From Pontibacterium sp049603715 (lineage in GTDB: Bacteria; Pseudomonadota; Gammaproteobacteria; Pseudomonadales; Balneatricaceae): a stretch of DNA of 64,000 nt. The stretch is taken from NCBI GenBank assembly GCA_049603715.1, contig JBMYSW010000002.1, positions 124,001 to 188,000 of the forward strand, given 5' to 3'. Of the stretch, positions 33,464-42,598 are shown one piece after another. The translations under genes were made by a program, and so were the position numbers. The notes beneath the pieces are model-generated. The model made no database searches. It saw only the letters and a program-made list of their open reading frames with translations, and was not told the DNA's origin. Every line of letters begins with the position of its first letter. Position 1 is the first letter of the stretch.

Positions 33464-34855
33464 TCACTTTGGAATTATCACTGTAATAACCACTCCGCTT
33501 GGCGAGTTATCTTCAAGCACAAGACTACCGTTGTGAAAATCTACAACCTCTTTACATACCGTTAGGCCAATCCCTGTACCGGGTGCTTGTGCATTTTGGC
33601 TGCGGTATAGGTAGTCAAAAACATGCTCTTTATCCTCATCGCTAATACCTATTCCTGTATCTTTCACTACAAGGGTAATAGACTGCACCGTACCCACCAG
33701 CTGAACCGACACAACACCCATCGGCTTACTGTACTTGATGGCATTTTCGATAAGGTTACTCGCCAAAAAGCGGAGTGCGTAGTGGTTGCCCATTAATGCA
33801 AATTCTTCACCTGTTACTTCTAAAGCCACTTCTATATCGTGATCTAGAGCTGCTGGAACAAGCTCTCGACAAACTTCCGATATAAGCGTTTCTGCGTTAA
33901 CCATCACACTTGCTTCACTCTGATAACGATGTGTCAACTCTGCACGGCTCAACATATACGACAGCATGTCTGCCAGCCGATCACTACACAGCACAATGTT
34001 TTCAAGCTGTTCTCTTTGCAAGGTTTGATCCGTCTCTTCCAATGCACTTTGTGCCTCTGAACGCAGGCCAGCAAGCGGTGTTCTGAGCTGATGAGCTGCT
34101 TCACTACTAAAATGCTTAAGCCTTTCGAGAGTTGAGGATAACTGCGCCATATGCTCATTAATTGCTAAGATTAATGGAGCCACCTCTCTTGGCGCTTCGA
34201 GCGTTAAGGGTGATAAGTCGACCGAAGAACGTCTTTGTAAGGCCATACTAATAGCTTTTAAAGGGCGAAGTGCTAGCCAAACGCCCATCACTATCAAAAA
34301 GATAGACAACACAAAAAAAGCAAAGACGAAGCGCGCAACAAATGCCTTAGCCTCCTCCGCTTGTTGGCGGCTCGCTACCTGTGTATTACCAATTATCAAG
34401 GTTACAAACGAGTCGTAATCACGATCCAACAAGCGTTTTTGAACCGCAATAAACCGTACGCTTTCCTGACGATAAGTTTCATCATAAAAAACGTAATTAT
34501 TACTTTGTACGGGAGCAGAGTTTAATAATATTGGTGGGTTTGCAGGTGTCGGTAGGTCAGTATACCCGGTAAGTAGATCCCCCGTTGCAGCTCTAACGGA
34601 ATAGAAAGCTCTATCGAAAGGTGAAAGAGATAATATTTCAAAAGCCGCCAATGGAAGATCAATCTCGATTTGTCCATCTACGAGGTTGATGCCTTCGGCC
34701 ATTTGTAGCGCCGCACTCAATAGTTGGCGATCATGAGTAATACGCGCAGCTCTATCGCCATAGAGCGAAGCCGAGCTATAAACGACAGCACACAAAACTA
34801 ACATTACTATCAGAGCCACTAGCCAGATACGCTGTTTTATCGAGTAAGCTCTCAA
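33464..34855 (-). CDS. tctE: Sensor histidine kinase, TctE-like
   Basis: The 463-residue kinase has an N-terminal membrane segment (about 10-31), a periplasmic TctE-type sensor region (about 35-170), a second membrane segment (about 172-195), a HAMP-like linker, the H-box SSEAAHQLRTPLAGL, the N-box NLIENAIKYS and G-boxes KDTGIGISDE and GTGIGLTVCKEV. It should phosphorylate the TctD-like regulator encoded upstream. The start is TTG overlapping the regulator stop (TTGA), preceded by AGAGAG, so translation is coupled. The adjacent transporter is the likely target. Confidence 0.9.
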   Translation of the reverse strand: MRAYSIKQRIWLVALIVMLVLCAVVYSSASLYGDRAARITHDRQLLSAALQMAEGINLVDGQIEIDLPLAAFEILSLSPFDRAFYSVRAATGDLLTGYTDLPTPANPPILLNSAPVQSNNYVFYDETYRQESVRFIAVQKRLLDRDYDSFVTLIIGNTQVASRQQAEEAKAFVARFVFAFFVLSIFLIVMGVWLALRPLKAISMALQRRSSVDLSPLTLEAPREVAPLILAINEHMAQLSSTLERLKHFSSEAAHQLRTPLAGLRSEAQSALEETDQTLQREQLENIVLCSDRLADMLSYMLSRAELTHRYQSEASVMVNAETLISEVCRELVPAALDHDIEVALEVTGEEFALMGNHYALRFLASNLIENAIKYSKPMGVVSVQLVGTVQSITLVVKDTGIGISDEDKEHVFDYLYRSQNAQAPGTGIGLTVCKEVVDFHNGSLVLEDNSPSGVVITVIIPK

Positions 34856-35529
34856 GTCTCTCTGGCCTTTTCTAGGATGTACCCCAAACCACGCATCGTG
34901 CGAAGTTTAAAGCTTTGTGACGAGGCTAAGGATTTTCTTAAGCGAGCAACGTATATTTCAACTGCGCTTTGGTTAGGGGCATTGTCGAGCTGGTACAAAT
35001 GGTCAAGAATAACTGGTTTACTCAACACTTTACCTACATTGGTCAATAATAGGTCTAGCAGTTTGTATTCAGTTTGCGTGAGTGTCACAGGCAAGCCATT
35101 CACAGACACCTCACATGCACCCCGATCGACCATCAGGTCGCCATGAGCAATGGTATCCTGAGCGAGCCCATAGCTTCGCCTAATCAGCGCCCTAGCTCTT
35201 ACCTCTAATTCTTCAAAGCTGAATGGCTTAGTTAGATAATCATCAGCGCCCAGATTAAACAGGCTCACTTTGTCATCAAGCTCCCCCCTTGCCGTAAGCA
35301 CGAGCACTGGGGTTTTATCACTTCGACAACGAAGCTCTCTCAACACCTCGGCCCCGCCCTTTTTAGGCATATTCAAGTCTAAGACGATCAGCTCATAATT
35401 CTGCGCTTTTAGAAATTGGCTAGCTACTACACCATTCTCAGCAGTATCAATAACGTAGCCCAGCTTCGTCAGCTTGGCATTCATGGACTTCGACAAAATA
35501 GGGTCATCTTCGGCAATCAGTACTCTCAC
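34852..35529 (-). CDS. tctD: Response regulator, TctD-like (OmpR family)
   Basis: The 225-residue protein has a receiver domain with the acidic pair EDD (residues 7-9), phospho-acceptor Asp in VLDLNMPKKGG, and Lys in YLTKPFSFEEL, followed by a C-terminal winged helix (LTQTEYKLLDLLLTNVGKV, VEIYVARLRKSL, RTMRGLGYIL). The start is GTG with a GGGGGGA run upstream. It is the first gene of the regulatory unit and probably activates the downstream transporter. Confidence 0.93.
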   Translation of the reverse strand: MRVLIAEDDPILSKSMNAKLTKLGYVIDTAENGVVASQFLKAQNYELIVLDLNMPKKGGAEVLRELRCRSDKTPVLVLTARGELDDKVSLFNLGADDYLTKPFSFEELEVRARALIRRSYGLAQDTIAHGDLMVDRGACEVSVNGLPVTLTQTEYKLLDLLLTNVGKVLSKPVILDHLYQLDNAPNQSAVEIYVARLRKSLASSQSFKLRTMRGLGYILEKARET

Positions 35530-35721
35530 TGTGCTTCCCCCCTAGTTCAAGCATTTAAATTAATTAGTGAGCGTCAGCCTACTGCAACTCTACTAGCAAT
35601 GTAAATCTCAGCATGCCGAAGTAATAATCTAGCTATGAAGTGCCTTTTCAACTGAGCGAAACTAATCGAAGATAGCTAACAAGCCTATTAGTAATAGCTT
35701 GAACAGCGCCTCGGAAACAAA

Positions 35722-35753
35722 AAAGCCGAATCAAAATTAATCGATTCGGCTTT
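35722..35753 (-). terminator. Rho-independent terminator downstream of tRNA-Val
   Basis: AAAGCCGAATC (35722-35732) pairs with GATTCGGCTTT (35743-35753). In the minus direction it is followed by TTTTTTGTTT. It lies 25 bases beyond the tRNA 3' end. Confidence 0.88.
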
Positions 35754-35778
35754 AAGTGGCTGATTTATCAGCAAAGAT

Positions 35779-35855
<77 letters not shown>

Positions 35856-35958
35856 ATCGCGTGTTGCGAGGGGCGTATTCAATCAAACTTCGGCAGTGGT
35901 TTCAAGCCACTTTTTGGGCCTTAAGCACAATTTTTGGCGATGCTGATTGCTCACCTAA

Positions 35959-37572
35959 TCAGTTGGTTAAGTAAGGGCGATAGCCCGGTAGCATGTCTTT
36001 GTCGATGGTGTCGATTTGGCGTTCGGCCATATGGCTTTTGGCGTATTTTAGGTAGGCGCCACTGTCGATAAACAGCGCGAATAGGTCGGCATCGAGCTTT
36101 CCTTCTACCACCATGCGGCCCATGATGTTCATGGTTTGCGACAGCAACATGCCCGGTTTGTAGGGGCGATCGGCGGCGGTAAGGGCTTCAAAAATATCGG
36201 CGATGCACATGATGCGGGCGCGGGTCGATAGGTCGTTGGCGGTTAGGCCGCGGGGGTAGCCAGTACCGTCGAGGCATTCGTGGTGGTTACAGGCAATTTC
36301 GGTGACTTGGCTCAGCGGCTTGGGGTACGGCAACGATTCGAGCATTTCGATGGTGACTTTAATATGGTCACGCATAATTTGGCGTTCTTCATCGGTAAGG
36401 GTGCCTTTTTTGATGTTGAGGTGGTACATCTCTTCTTCGGTGAGCAGGGTTTGCTCATCGCCATTGATGTCGTACCAGCGAATCTCGCCCAGCGCGGTGA
36501 CGCGGTCTTGGTCTTTCGATGACATGTGCTCGCCACCGAGGTTGGTAACGCGTAAAAACTCAAGGTCGTTATCGAGTTGCTCAAAGGTGTCATTAAGCTG
36601 GGCTTCGGCGTTCGCTATTTGCTCGTCGGTTAGGTCGCCGCTGAGTTTACGTTTAAGTAGCTCAATTTGCAGGTGTTGTTTGTACTCGCGAAAACGGGTG
36701 GCGACGATTTCGATGCGGTCGAACAGGGTGCTAAGTTTGCGGCCCTTTTCAATAATGGCTTCGGGGCTGGTGATTTTGCCACAGTCGTGTAGCCATGCCG
36801 CGACACGTAGCTCGTACATGTCTTCTTCGTCCCAATAGAGGTCTTTAAATTTACCGGCTTGGGTGTCGTTAACGGCTTCGGCGAGCACCATGGCAATTTC
36901 GGGCACGTTTTCACAGTGCTTGCCGGTCACGGGTGACTTATGGTCAATGGCGCGGCCGATGAGTTTGATAAAGGCTTCGAGTAGCTCTTTTTGCCCTTCA
37001 ATGAGCTTTTGCTTGGTGAGTACGGTGGCAGCTAACGAGGCCACGGCGCAAATTAATGCCGAAATAGTCTCGTTAAACGGAACAATGTTGCCGTTTTCGT
37101 CTTGGGCGTTAATCAGCTGCAAAATACCAATAATATCCCCTTCGTGGTCGGCCAGTGGCACCGATAAAAACGACTGGGAGCGGTAGCCAAAGGCGGTATC
37201 GAACGCTTTGGTTCCTGAAAAATCGAATAGGGTGCAGGTGTAGGCGTCGTCGACGCGAATCACTTCTCTGGTGAGGTAAGTTTGCACAGATACCAGCTTA
37301 GATTCCTGACCTTGACCGTCGTAAAGTGGCACTTGGGGAATACGGCTCGGTTTATCGTTTAGGCCAAGGGAGCGATTGCGTAGCACTTTAAATACGAGCG
37401 AGCCCTCGGCTTCGTCGGATACGGTGTAAAGGGTGCCGCCATCGGCATTTACAAGGCTCATGCACGACTCAACAATGCGCTCTAAGAGCTTTTGCTGGTC
37501 TTTTTCGGCCGACATGGCCAGCGCTAATGAGGCTAGCTCTTGGGCTATGGTGTAATCGTCTTCAAGGTTCAT
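35959..37572 (-). CDS. GAF-HD-GYP cyclic-di-GMP phosphodiesterase-like protein
   Basis: The 537-residue protein has an N-terminal GAF domain (about 10-190; SVPLADHEGDIIGILQLINA) and a C-terminal HD-GYP domain with LHDCGKI (His262, Asp263), TLTDEERQIMRDH, NHHECLDGTGYPRGL and RIMCIADIFEALTAADRPYKP. HD-GYP enzymes hydrolyse c-di-GMP. An extra block of about 107 charged residues (281-387) interrupts the domain between the HD motif and the KKGTLT segment. No membrane segments are present, so it is cytoplasmic. The GAF ligand is unknown. It heads a group of signalling genes in the same direction. Confidence 0.9.
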   Translation of the reverse strand: MNLEDDYTIAQELASLALAMSAEKDQQKLLERIVESCMSLVNADGGTLYTVSDEAEGSLVFKVLRNRSLGLNDKPSRIPQVPLYDGQGQESKLVSVQTYLTREVIRVDDAYTCTLFDFSGTKAFDTAFGYRSQSFLSVPLADHEGDIIGILQLINAQDENGNIVPFNETISALICAVASLAATVLTKQKLIEGQKELLEAFIKLIGRAIDHKSPVTGKHCENVPEIAMVLAEAVNDTQAGKFKDLYWDEEDMYELRVAAWLHDCGKITSPEAIIEKGRKLSTLFDRIEIVATRFREYKQHLQIELLKRKLSGDLTDEQIANAEAQLNDTFEQLDNDLEFLRVTNLGGEHMSSKDQDRVTALGEIRWYDINGDEQTLLTEEEMYHLNIKKGTLTDEERQIMRDHIKVTIEMLESLPYPKPLSQVTEIACNHHECLDGTGYPRGLTANDLSTRARIMCIADIFEALTAADRPYKPGMLLSQTMNIMGRMVVEGKLDADLFALFIDSGAYLKYAKSHMAERQIDTIDKDMLPGYRPYLTN

Positions 37573-37755
37573 AAGGGGTGAGCATTTGCACCTAACTATG
37601 GATCAATTTACATTAACTAACCACCGTTTGATCGTTACCTTGCTTAGCTAGTATCTCTTTATTAGAAGTATGACTTAAGCGAGCCACTGAGCAAGGTGAT
37701 TTCGCTCATCATCACTCTTTTTTAGTATTGTTTCACTCAAATAAAGCAAAATGCC

Positions 37756-39957
37756 CTATTTAGTCGTGTGGCTATATATACCATCCCACAATGTGTTTTC
37801 GGGCTGGTTTAATACTTGATCGATGCGCTTAGCGTACATATCGCAAAAATGTTTTCCAATAAGCGAAGGCTTTAAAAGCTGCAACTCACTGCGGGCGGCA
37901 TAAAAATCACCTTGGCGGTAAGCTGCCACCACGGCTTTAGCTATGGCGAGTTGGGCTGCAAGCTCGGGACTAAGCTGCTCTTTTAAGCCAAGTGGCTCAA
38001 ATAGTTCAACGGGCTCTTCGCGCCCTTTCACTCGCGCTAAGTCGAGGGGTAAATACGCGTACTCCGGCAAGCGGCTGGCCAACTCACCACTGACTAAAAT
38101 GCCTACGCCATAAAACTTGGTCAAACTTTCGAGGCGACATCCGAGGTTAACGGCGTCGCCGAGTACGGTATAGGCCATTCTAAAGTTAGAGCCCATGTTA
38201 CCTACGTTCATGTCGCCACAGTGTAGGCTCATACCCACCGAAATGGGTGGAACCCCCAACACCGCAAACTCGGCGTTCACTTTCTCTAGCGCTTTTTGCA
38301 TCGCCATAGCGGCTTGCAACGCGTGGCGCGGGTGCTCTTTGTCTTCGAGGGGTGCGCCCCAAAAGGCCATAATGGCATCACCGATGTATTTATCGATGGT
38401 TCCTTTGTGGTCGTGAATGACACCTGTCATGATGCTGAGGTAGGTGTTCATAAATTTGGTAACTTGCTGGGGCGATAGGTGTTCTGATATGTCGGTAAAG
38501 CCGCGTACGTCTGAAAAGAACACGGTAATGTCGCGGCTCTCTCCTTCAAGAGTGGCTTTAGCCCCTTCGGTGTTGAGTTGGTTGGCAATTTCCGGAGGAA
38601 TGTATTGTCCAAACACGGCGGCCAATTGCTGGCGGCTGCGGGTTTCAAAAAAGAAGCCTGCCACTTGCTCGCATAAAAACAGCACCACCATTAATACCAA
38701 GGTGTAGCCTAACGGAATGACCCAAAGCAGGTGCTGCCATGCGTATACGTTAACCGCAATGAGCGCACCGCCAAGGGCAAGGCTTAAGAGTGTGCCCCAC
38801 AGCGCGCCCAGTCGAGGGAGCAACCACGACATCAATAAGCCCGCCACCAATATCTGCAACAGTTCTAATGCACGGGTGTAGTCTGGCTGCGATAAGATAC
38901 GCCCTTCTAAAATGCCGGCTATTACATTGGCATGAATCTCTACCCCCGGGTAGGCGTGGCTCATGGGCGTCACCCTCAGATCGAGCAAACCCGCTGCACT
39001 GGTGCCCACCAGCACAATTGCCCCTTGCAATGTGTTTGCATCGGCGTTGCCGTTGATCACATCAACCGCCGACACGTAGGGGTAGCTACCCTGAGCGCCT
39101 CGATAGGGCACAAACACCGCCCCCTGCTCATTAACGGGAATCCGCTGTCCTGCGACTTCAAGTGCGGTCAGTGCAGAAACGCGCCCCGTCATGTCTTGCT
39201 CTATTACCGGTGTTACCTGCGACTCGCCAAACAGCGCGAGAATCATGGCGAGTGACAGTGAGGGGTAATAGTGTTGCTGATATTGTTGTAGCAAGGGCAC
39301 ACGCCTAAACACACCATCTGCGTCCACTAGTGGGTTATCAAAAAAGCCGGCCCATGGTGTGGCTGATTGAAATAACGGCAAGTTGGCAATGTAACTTTTG
39401 GCAACAGGCAAAGCGGCATTGGCGAGTAAGGAGGCTTCGGCCGATACAGGCGCGGCGAGTTGCCCTACGGGTGCTACGGCTTTATGAGCTTCAAACACGT
39501 AACCCAATACCACGGCTGCGGGGTCTATTTGTGCGGCCAACTGCTCATCCGGGTGAAGGGTTTGGGCCATGGCCACGATCGACTCGCCACTGCGATTGGG
39601 GTCATCGGCAAGCCACTGTGTTAAGGCTGTGAGCGGTATTCGGTTGTCGGCTTCACTAAATACCATGTCGAAGCCCACAACGGCTGCGCCATAGTCGTTA
39701 AGCAGTCGCTGGGTCAGTTGTGCTAGGTGATCTCGGCTCCACGGCCAACGGCCGATCTCGGCCAATGAGGCTTCATCAATGTCTACAATAACAACACTGG
39801 GGTCAACTGTATTGGGCATGGCCGCTTGCAAACGTAGATCGTACAAATCACCTTCAAAGCGACTAATTAACTCAGGTCGATAGCCCGTAAAAACTGGCAA
39901 AAGCATCACGGCTGTAATGAATAAACCAATGACCGTGCGAATCCAGCGCTGTTGCAT
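37756..39957 (-). CDS. CHASE2-domain adenylate/guanylate cyclase (class III)
   Basis: The 733-residue protein has an N-terminal membrane segment, a periplasmic CHASE2 sensor domain (about 30-330, with VVIVDIDEASLAEIGRWPWSR and AIVLVGTSAAGLLDLR), three membrane segments, a linker VFGQYIPPEIANQL and a class III cyclase domain. Metal-binding Asp is in VFFSDVRGFTD and the second in YIGDAIMAFWGAP; NVGNMGSNFRMAYTVLGDAVNLGCRLE completes the site. It makes cAMP (or less likely cGMP) in response to a periplasmic cue. I chose ATG 39957, with AGGTG upstream, over TTG 39990. Confidence 0.92.
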   Translation of the reverse strand: MQQRWIRTVIGLFITAVMLLPVFTGYRPELISRFEGDLYDLRLQAAMPNTVDPSVVIVDIDEASLAEIGRWPWSRDHLAQLTQRLLNDYGAAVVGFDMVFSEADNRIPLTALTQWLADDPNRSGESIVAMAQTLHPDEQLAAQIDPAAVVLGYVFEAHKAVAPVGQLAAPVSAEASLLANAALPVAKSYIANLPLFQSATPWAGFFDNPLVDADGVFRRVPLLQQYQQHYYPSLSLAMILALFGESQVTPVIEQDMTGRVSALTALEVAGQRIPVNEQGAVFVPYRGAQGSYPYVSAVDVINGNADANTLQGAIVLVGTSAAGLLDLRVTPMSHAYPGVEIHANVIAGILEGRILSQPDYTRALELLQILVAGLLMSWLLPRLGALWGTLLSLALGGALIAVNVYAWQHLLWVIPLGYTLVLMVVLFLCEQVAGFFFETRSRQQLAAVFGQYIPPEIANQLNTEGAKATLEGESRDITVFFSDVRGFTDISEHLSPQQVTKFMNTYLSIMTGVIHDHKGTIDKYIGDAIMAFWGAPLEDKEHPRHALQAAMAMQKALEKVNAEFAVLGVPPISVGMSLHCGDMNVGNMGSNFRMAYTVLGDAVNLGCRLESLTKFYGVGILVSGELASRLPEYAYLPLDLARVKGREEPVELFEPLGLKEQLSPELAAQLAIAKAVVAAYRQGDFYAARSELQLLKPSLIGKHFCDMYAKRIDQVLNQPENTLWDGIYSHTTK

Positions 39958-40027
39958 AACATGTACACCTGTTCTTCCGTGGGTTTGCAAAATAAGCCGC
40001 TAACCGCGTTGCCAGCACACGCAGTGG

Positions 40028-42268
40028 TTACTCGGCTGCGACGCGCTTAAGTTGCTCTAAGTCGATTTGCCCTCTAACGATTTTGCTAATGCCGTCTTGT
40101 AGCAAGGTTCGCATTCCGGCCGCTTTCGCTAATTTAAGCAGTGCTCCTGCATCTTCGCCGCTCACAATAGCTCGACGCATTTCTTCATTTGTTACCAATA
40201 GTTCGTGAATGCCCGTTCGGCCACGATAGCCTGTGTTGTTACAGTGAGCACAGCCTTTTGCCCGATAAAGAACCGAAGGCTTTTTAACACTTTGGTTGCC
40301 GCCACGGTATTTGTAGAGCAAATGCTGCCACTCTTCATCGCTCGGTTCGTAGGCGACTTTACATTTAACACACAAGGTACGCACTAGACGTTGAGCTAAT
40401 ACACCTAATAATGCCTCGGCGAAGTTATCGGCCTCGACACCCAACGAGAGTAGGCGTGTGACCGTCTCGGCGGCGGAGTTGGTGTGCAGCGTTGAAAGCA
40501 CAAGGTGGCCCGTCAGCGCGGCATCTATGGCAGCTTTGGCGGTTTCTTTATCGCGCGTTTCACCAATCAAAATAACATCGGGGTCGGCGCGTAAAAACGC
40601 CCGCAACGCCGTAGCAAATGTAAGACCTATTTTGGGCTGTACTTGCACCTGCATCATGCCTGGCTGCGTAATTTCAACCGGGTCTTCTGCTGTCCAGATC
40701 TTTTTATCTGGGGTATTTAACTCAGCAAGCAAGGCATGCAGCGTGGTGGTTTTACCCGACCCCGTTGGCCCTACCACTAAAATGATGCCGTGAGGTTTAG
40801 CCAAAAGCTCTTTGGCTGAACGTTGGTTACGATTCGAAAAGTTAAGTTTATCAAACGGGATGGGCTCACCGGTTTGCAGTAATCGCAACACCATCGACTC
40901 GCCAAAAACCGTGGGCAAAGTAGCAACACGAAACTCTAATAACTGGCCTTTGTAGCGCACACTAAATTTGCCATCTTGCGGCAAGCGACGTTCGGCTATG
41001 TCCATATGCGCCATGACTTTAATGCGAGAAATAACTGCTTTGGTTAGCTTAGCCGGAATTTGCATGCCCTCTTGGCACACACCGTCAATGCGAAGGCGTA
41101 CCCGTGTTGGCTCCCGCTCACGACTTGGCTCAATATGAATATCAGAGGCGCCCCACTGCGAGGCTTCGGTCACCATATTGTTCACCAGCTTAACAACGTC
41201 TGCGCCCCCTTCCATGCTGTCGTCTAGTTCTTCGATACTGGTAGGGCTTGCACCGGGCACCACCAACTCTACGTCGTCACTGGCGCGTTTGGCTTGGTCA
41301 AACCCTACTTCAGCTAGACCTAAAAACTGATGAATATCATCCGGTAAGGCAACACATAAACGTACTTCTCGTGTCCCCAGTAAGTGCTCTACGGCCAACA
41401 CACGACTGGTGTCGTTGGGGTCGTCTATCACTACCAGCACACACTCGCTTTTACCATCAGTAAGCAGCGCTAAGTTATTGCTCTTTAAAAAACTGCTTTT
41501 AATATTTTCGCACAGGGGATGTATTTTGTAGCACTTTTCGTCATAGCGAATAAACGGCACTTGAAAGTAGCACTCTAACGAACGACCAATGTCATCAATG
41601 CTAATGTTGGCCGAATGGCGCAGCAAGCGGGTCATAGGTACGCCATTAGCCGCTTGCTTCTCAAGGTTTTGTAAGTGGAATGGCTCAATCAGGTTGCGCG
41701 CGGTCAGGTATTCATACGGTGAGTCGGTACAGCCAAACTCCACACGTAACTTTTGACCTATGCGATAAGCAAAAGCTTGTGCTTTAACTAAATCGTCTTC
41801 GCTAAAGCCGCCTTCGCTGGTGTGATTGATAATTTGCATCACCCCTAAAAGCACCTGCGCATGCTCTATGGGCACGACCAGCATTGAGCGCGGCTGAAAT
41901 GAGGTTTCAGCCGAGAAAGAAGCATCATACTGCAAGTTGGGGTGTATTTTAGATAGCTCTTGTTGGTCACTCACATCATGAATATTCACGGGCTTACGTG
42001 AAAAGGCGACGTACCCCGCTATAGACGTGGTACTCAGCGGCAGGCGTATTTCTTTTACATCATGGCCCGACTTAAAACGCGAGACGATATCGGGACTGTG
42101 TAAATTTTTTTGATAGAAAGTAATACGCTGTGCTTGAAAAAGCCCCAAAATGGCATGTTCAACCAAAGGAAAGGCGTCATCAAAGTGGCTGGTTTGGTTA
42201 ATTAAACTCAGTACTTCACTCAGTTTGGCGTTAAAGGCGGCTTGCTTAGCTTTTTGGTTATCGTCCAT
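40028..42268 (-). CDS. GAF-domain GspE/PilB-family secretion ATPase
   Basis: The 746-residue protein begins with a GAF domain (about 10-180; SMLVVPIEHAQVLLGVMQIINH) and continues with a GspE/PilB N-domain and ATPase. ATPase motifs are GPTGSGKTTTLHALL (Walker A), ADPDVILIGETRD (Walker B), the Asp box WTAEDPVEI and a four-cysteine zinc motif (CVKC, CAHC). PilB/GspE ATPases assemble type IV pili or type II secretion pseudopili. No pilus or secretion gene lies nearby, and a GAF domain is not part of the standard architecture, so this is an orphan, possibly signal-controlled ATPase. It lies in the same direction as the cyclase and the HD-GYP genes. Confidence 0.88.
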   Translation of the reverse strand: MDDNQKAKQAAFNAKLSEVLSLINQTSHFDDAFPLVEHAILGLFQAQRITFYQKNLHSPDIVSRFKSGHDVKEIRLPLSTTSIAGYVAFSRKPVNIHDVSDQQELSKIHPNLQYDASFSAETSFQPRSMLVVPIEHAQVLLGVMQIINHTSEGGFSEDDLVKAQAFAYRIGQKLRVEFGCTDSPYEYLTARNLIEPFHLQNLEKQAANGVPMTRLLRHSANISIDDIGRSLECYFQVPFIRYDEKCYKIHPLCENIKSSFLKSNNLALLTDGKSECVLVVIDDPNDTSRVLAVEHLLGTREVRLCVALPDDIHQFLGLAEVGFDQAKRASDDVELVVPGASPTSIEELDDSMEGGADVVKLVNNMVTEASQWGASDIHIEPSREREPTRVRLRIDGVCQEGMQIPAKLTKAVISRIKVMAHMDIAERRLPQDGKFSVRYKGQLLEFRVATLPTVFGESMVLRLLQTGEPIPFDKLNFSNRNQRSAKELLAKPHGIILVVGPTGSGKTTTLHALLAELNTPDKKIWTAEDPVEITQPGMMQVQVQPKIGLTFATALRAFLRADPDVILIGETRDKETAKAAIDAALTGHLVLSTLHTNSAAETVTRLLSLGVEADNFAEALLGVLAQRLVRTLCVKCKVAYEPSDEEWQHLLYKYRGGNQSVKKPSVLYRAKGCAHCNNTGYRGRTGIHELLVTNEEMRRAIVSGEDAGALLKLAKAAGMRTLLQDGISKIVRGQIDLEQLKRVAAE

Positions 42269-42598
42269 AGGGCCCTACAAAACTACTAAAAATTGAGCAA
42301 CAAAACAGGCATACAGGCGCACACAAAGCCTCCTTGAATCCACCTGTATGCCTAATGTACAGCATAACCGTAGCCTTAGTTAAATTTAGAAGTTCATTCT
42401 TTCTTTTTTTGAGGTTGTTGACTATGTTGAGATGTACCCGTTGATTTAAGGTTTATTTACTAGCGCCGATACAAGCGTTTAGGTATCCGGCCCCGACCAC
42501 GGCTACGACTTTTAGAGCCAACTGCTCTAGTCCTCCGCGGGAAAAAGATCGAGTTTAACAATGCGGCATGTTGCTGCCTCTGTGTTGAGACCTATTTT
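42269..42598. other. Divergent intergenic region
   Basis: The 330 bases between the secretion-ATPase gene and the two-REC regulator must contain both promoters. I see no tRNA, repeat or strong dyad, and no promoter I would commit to. Confidence 0.5.
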
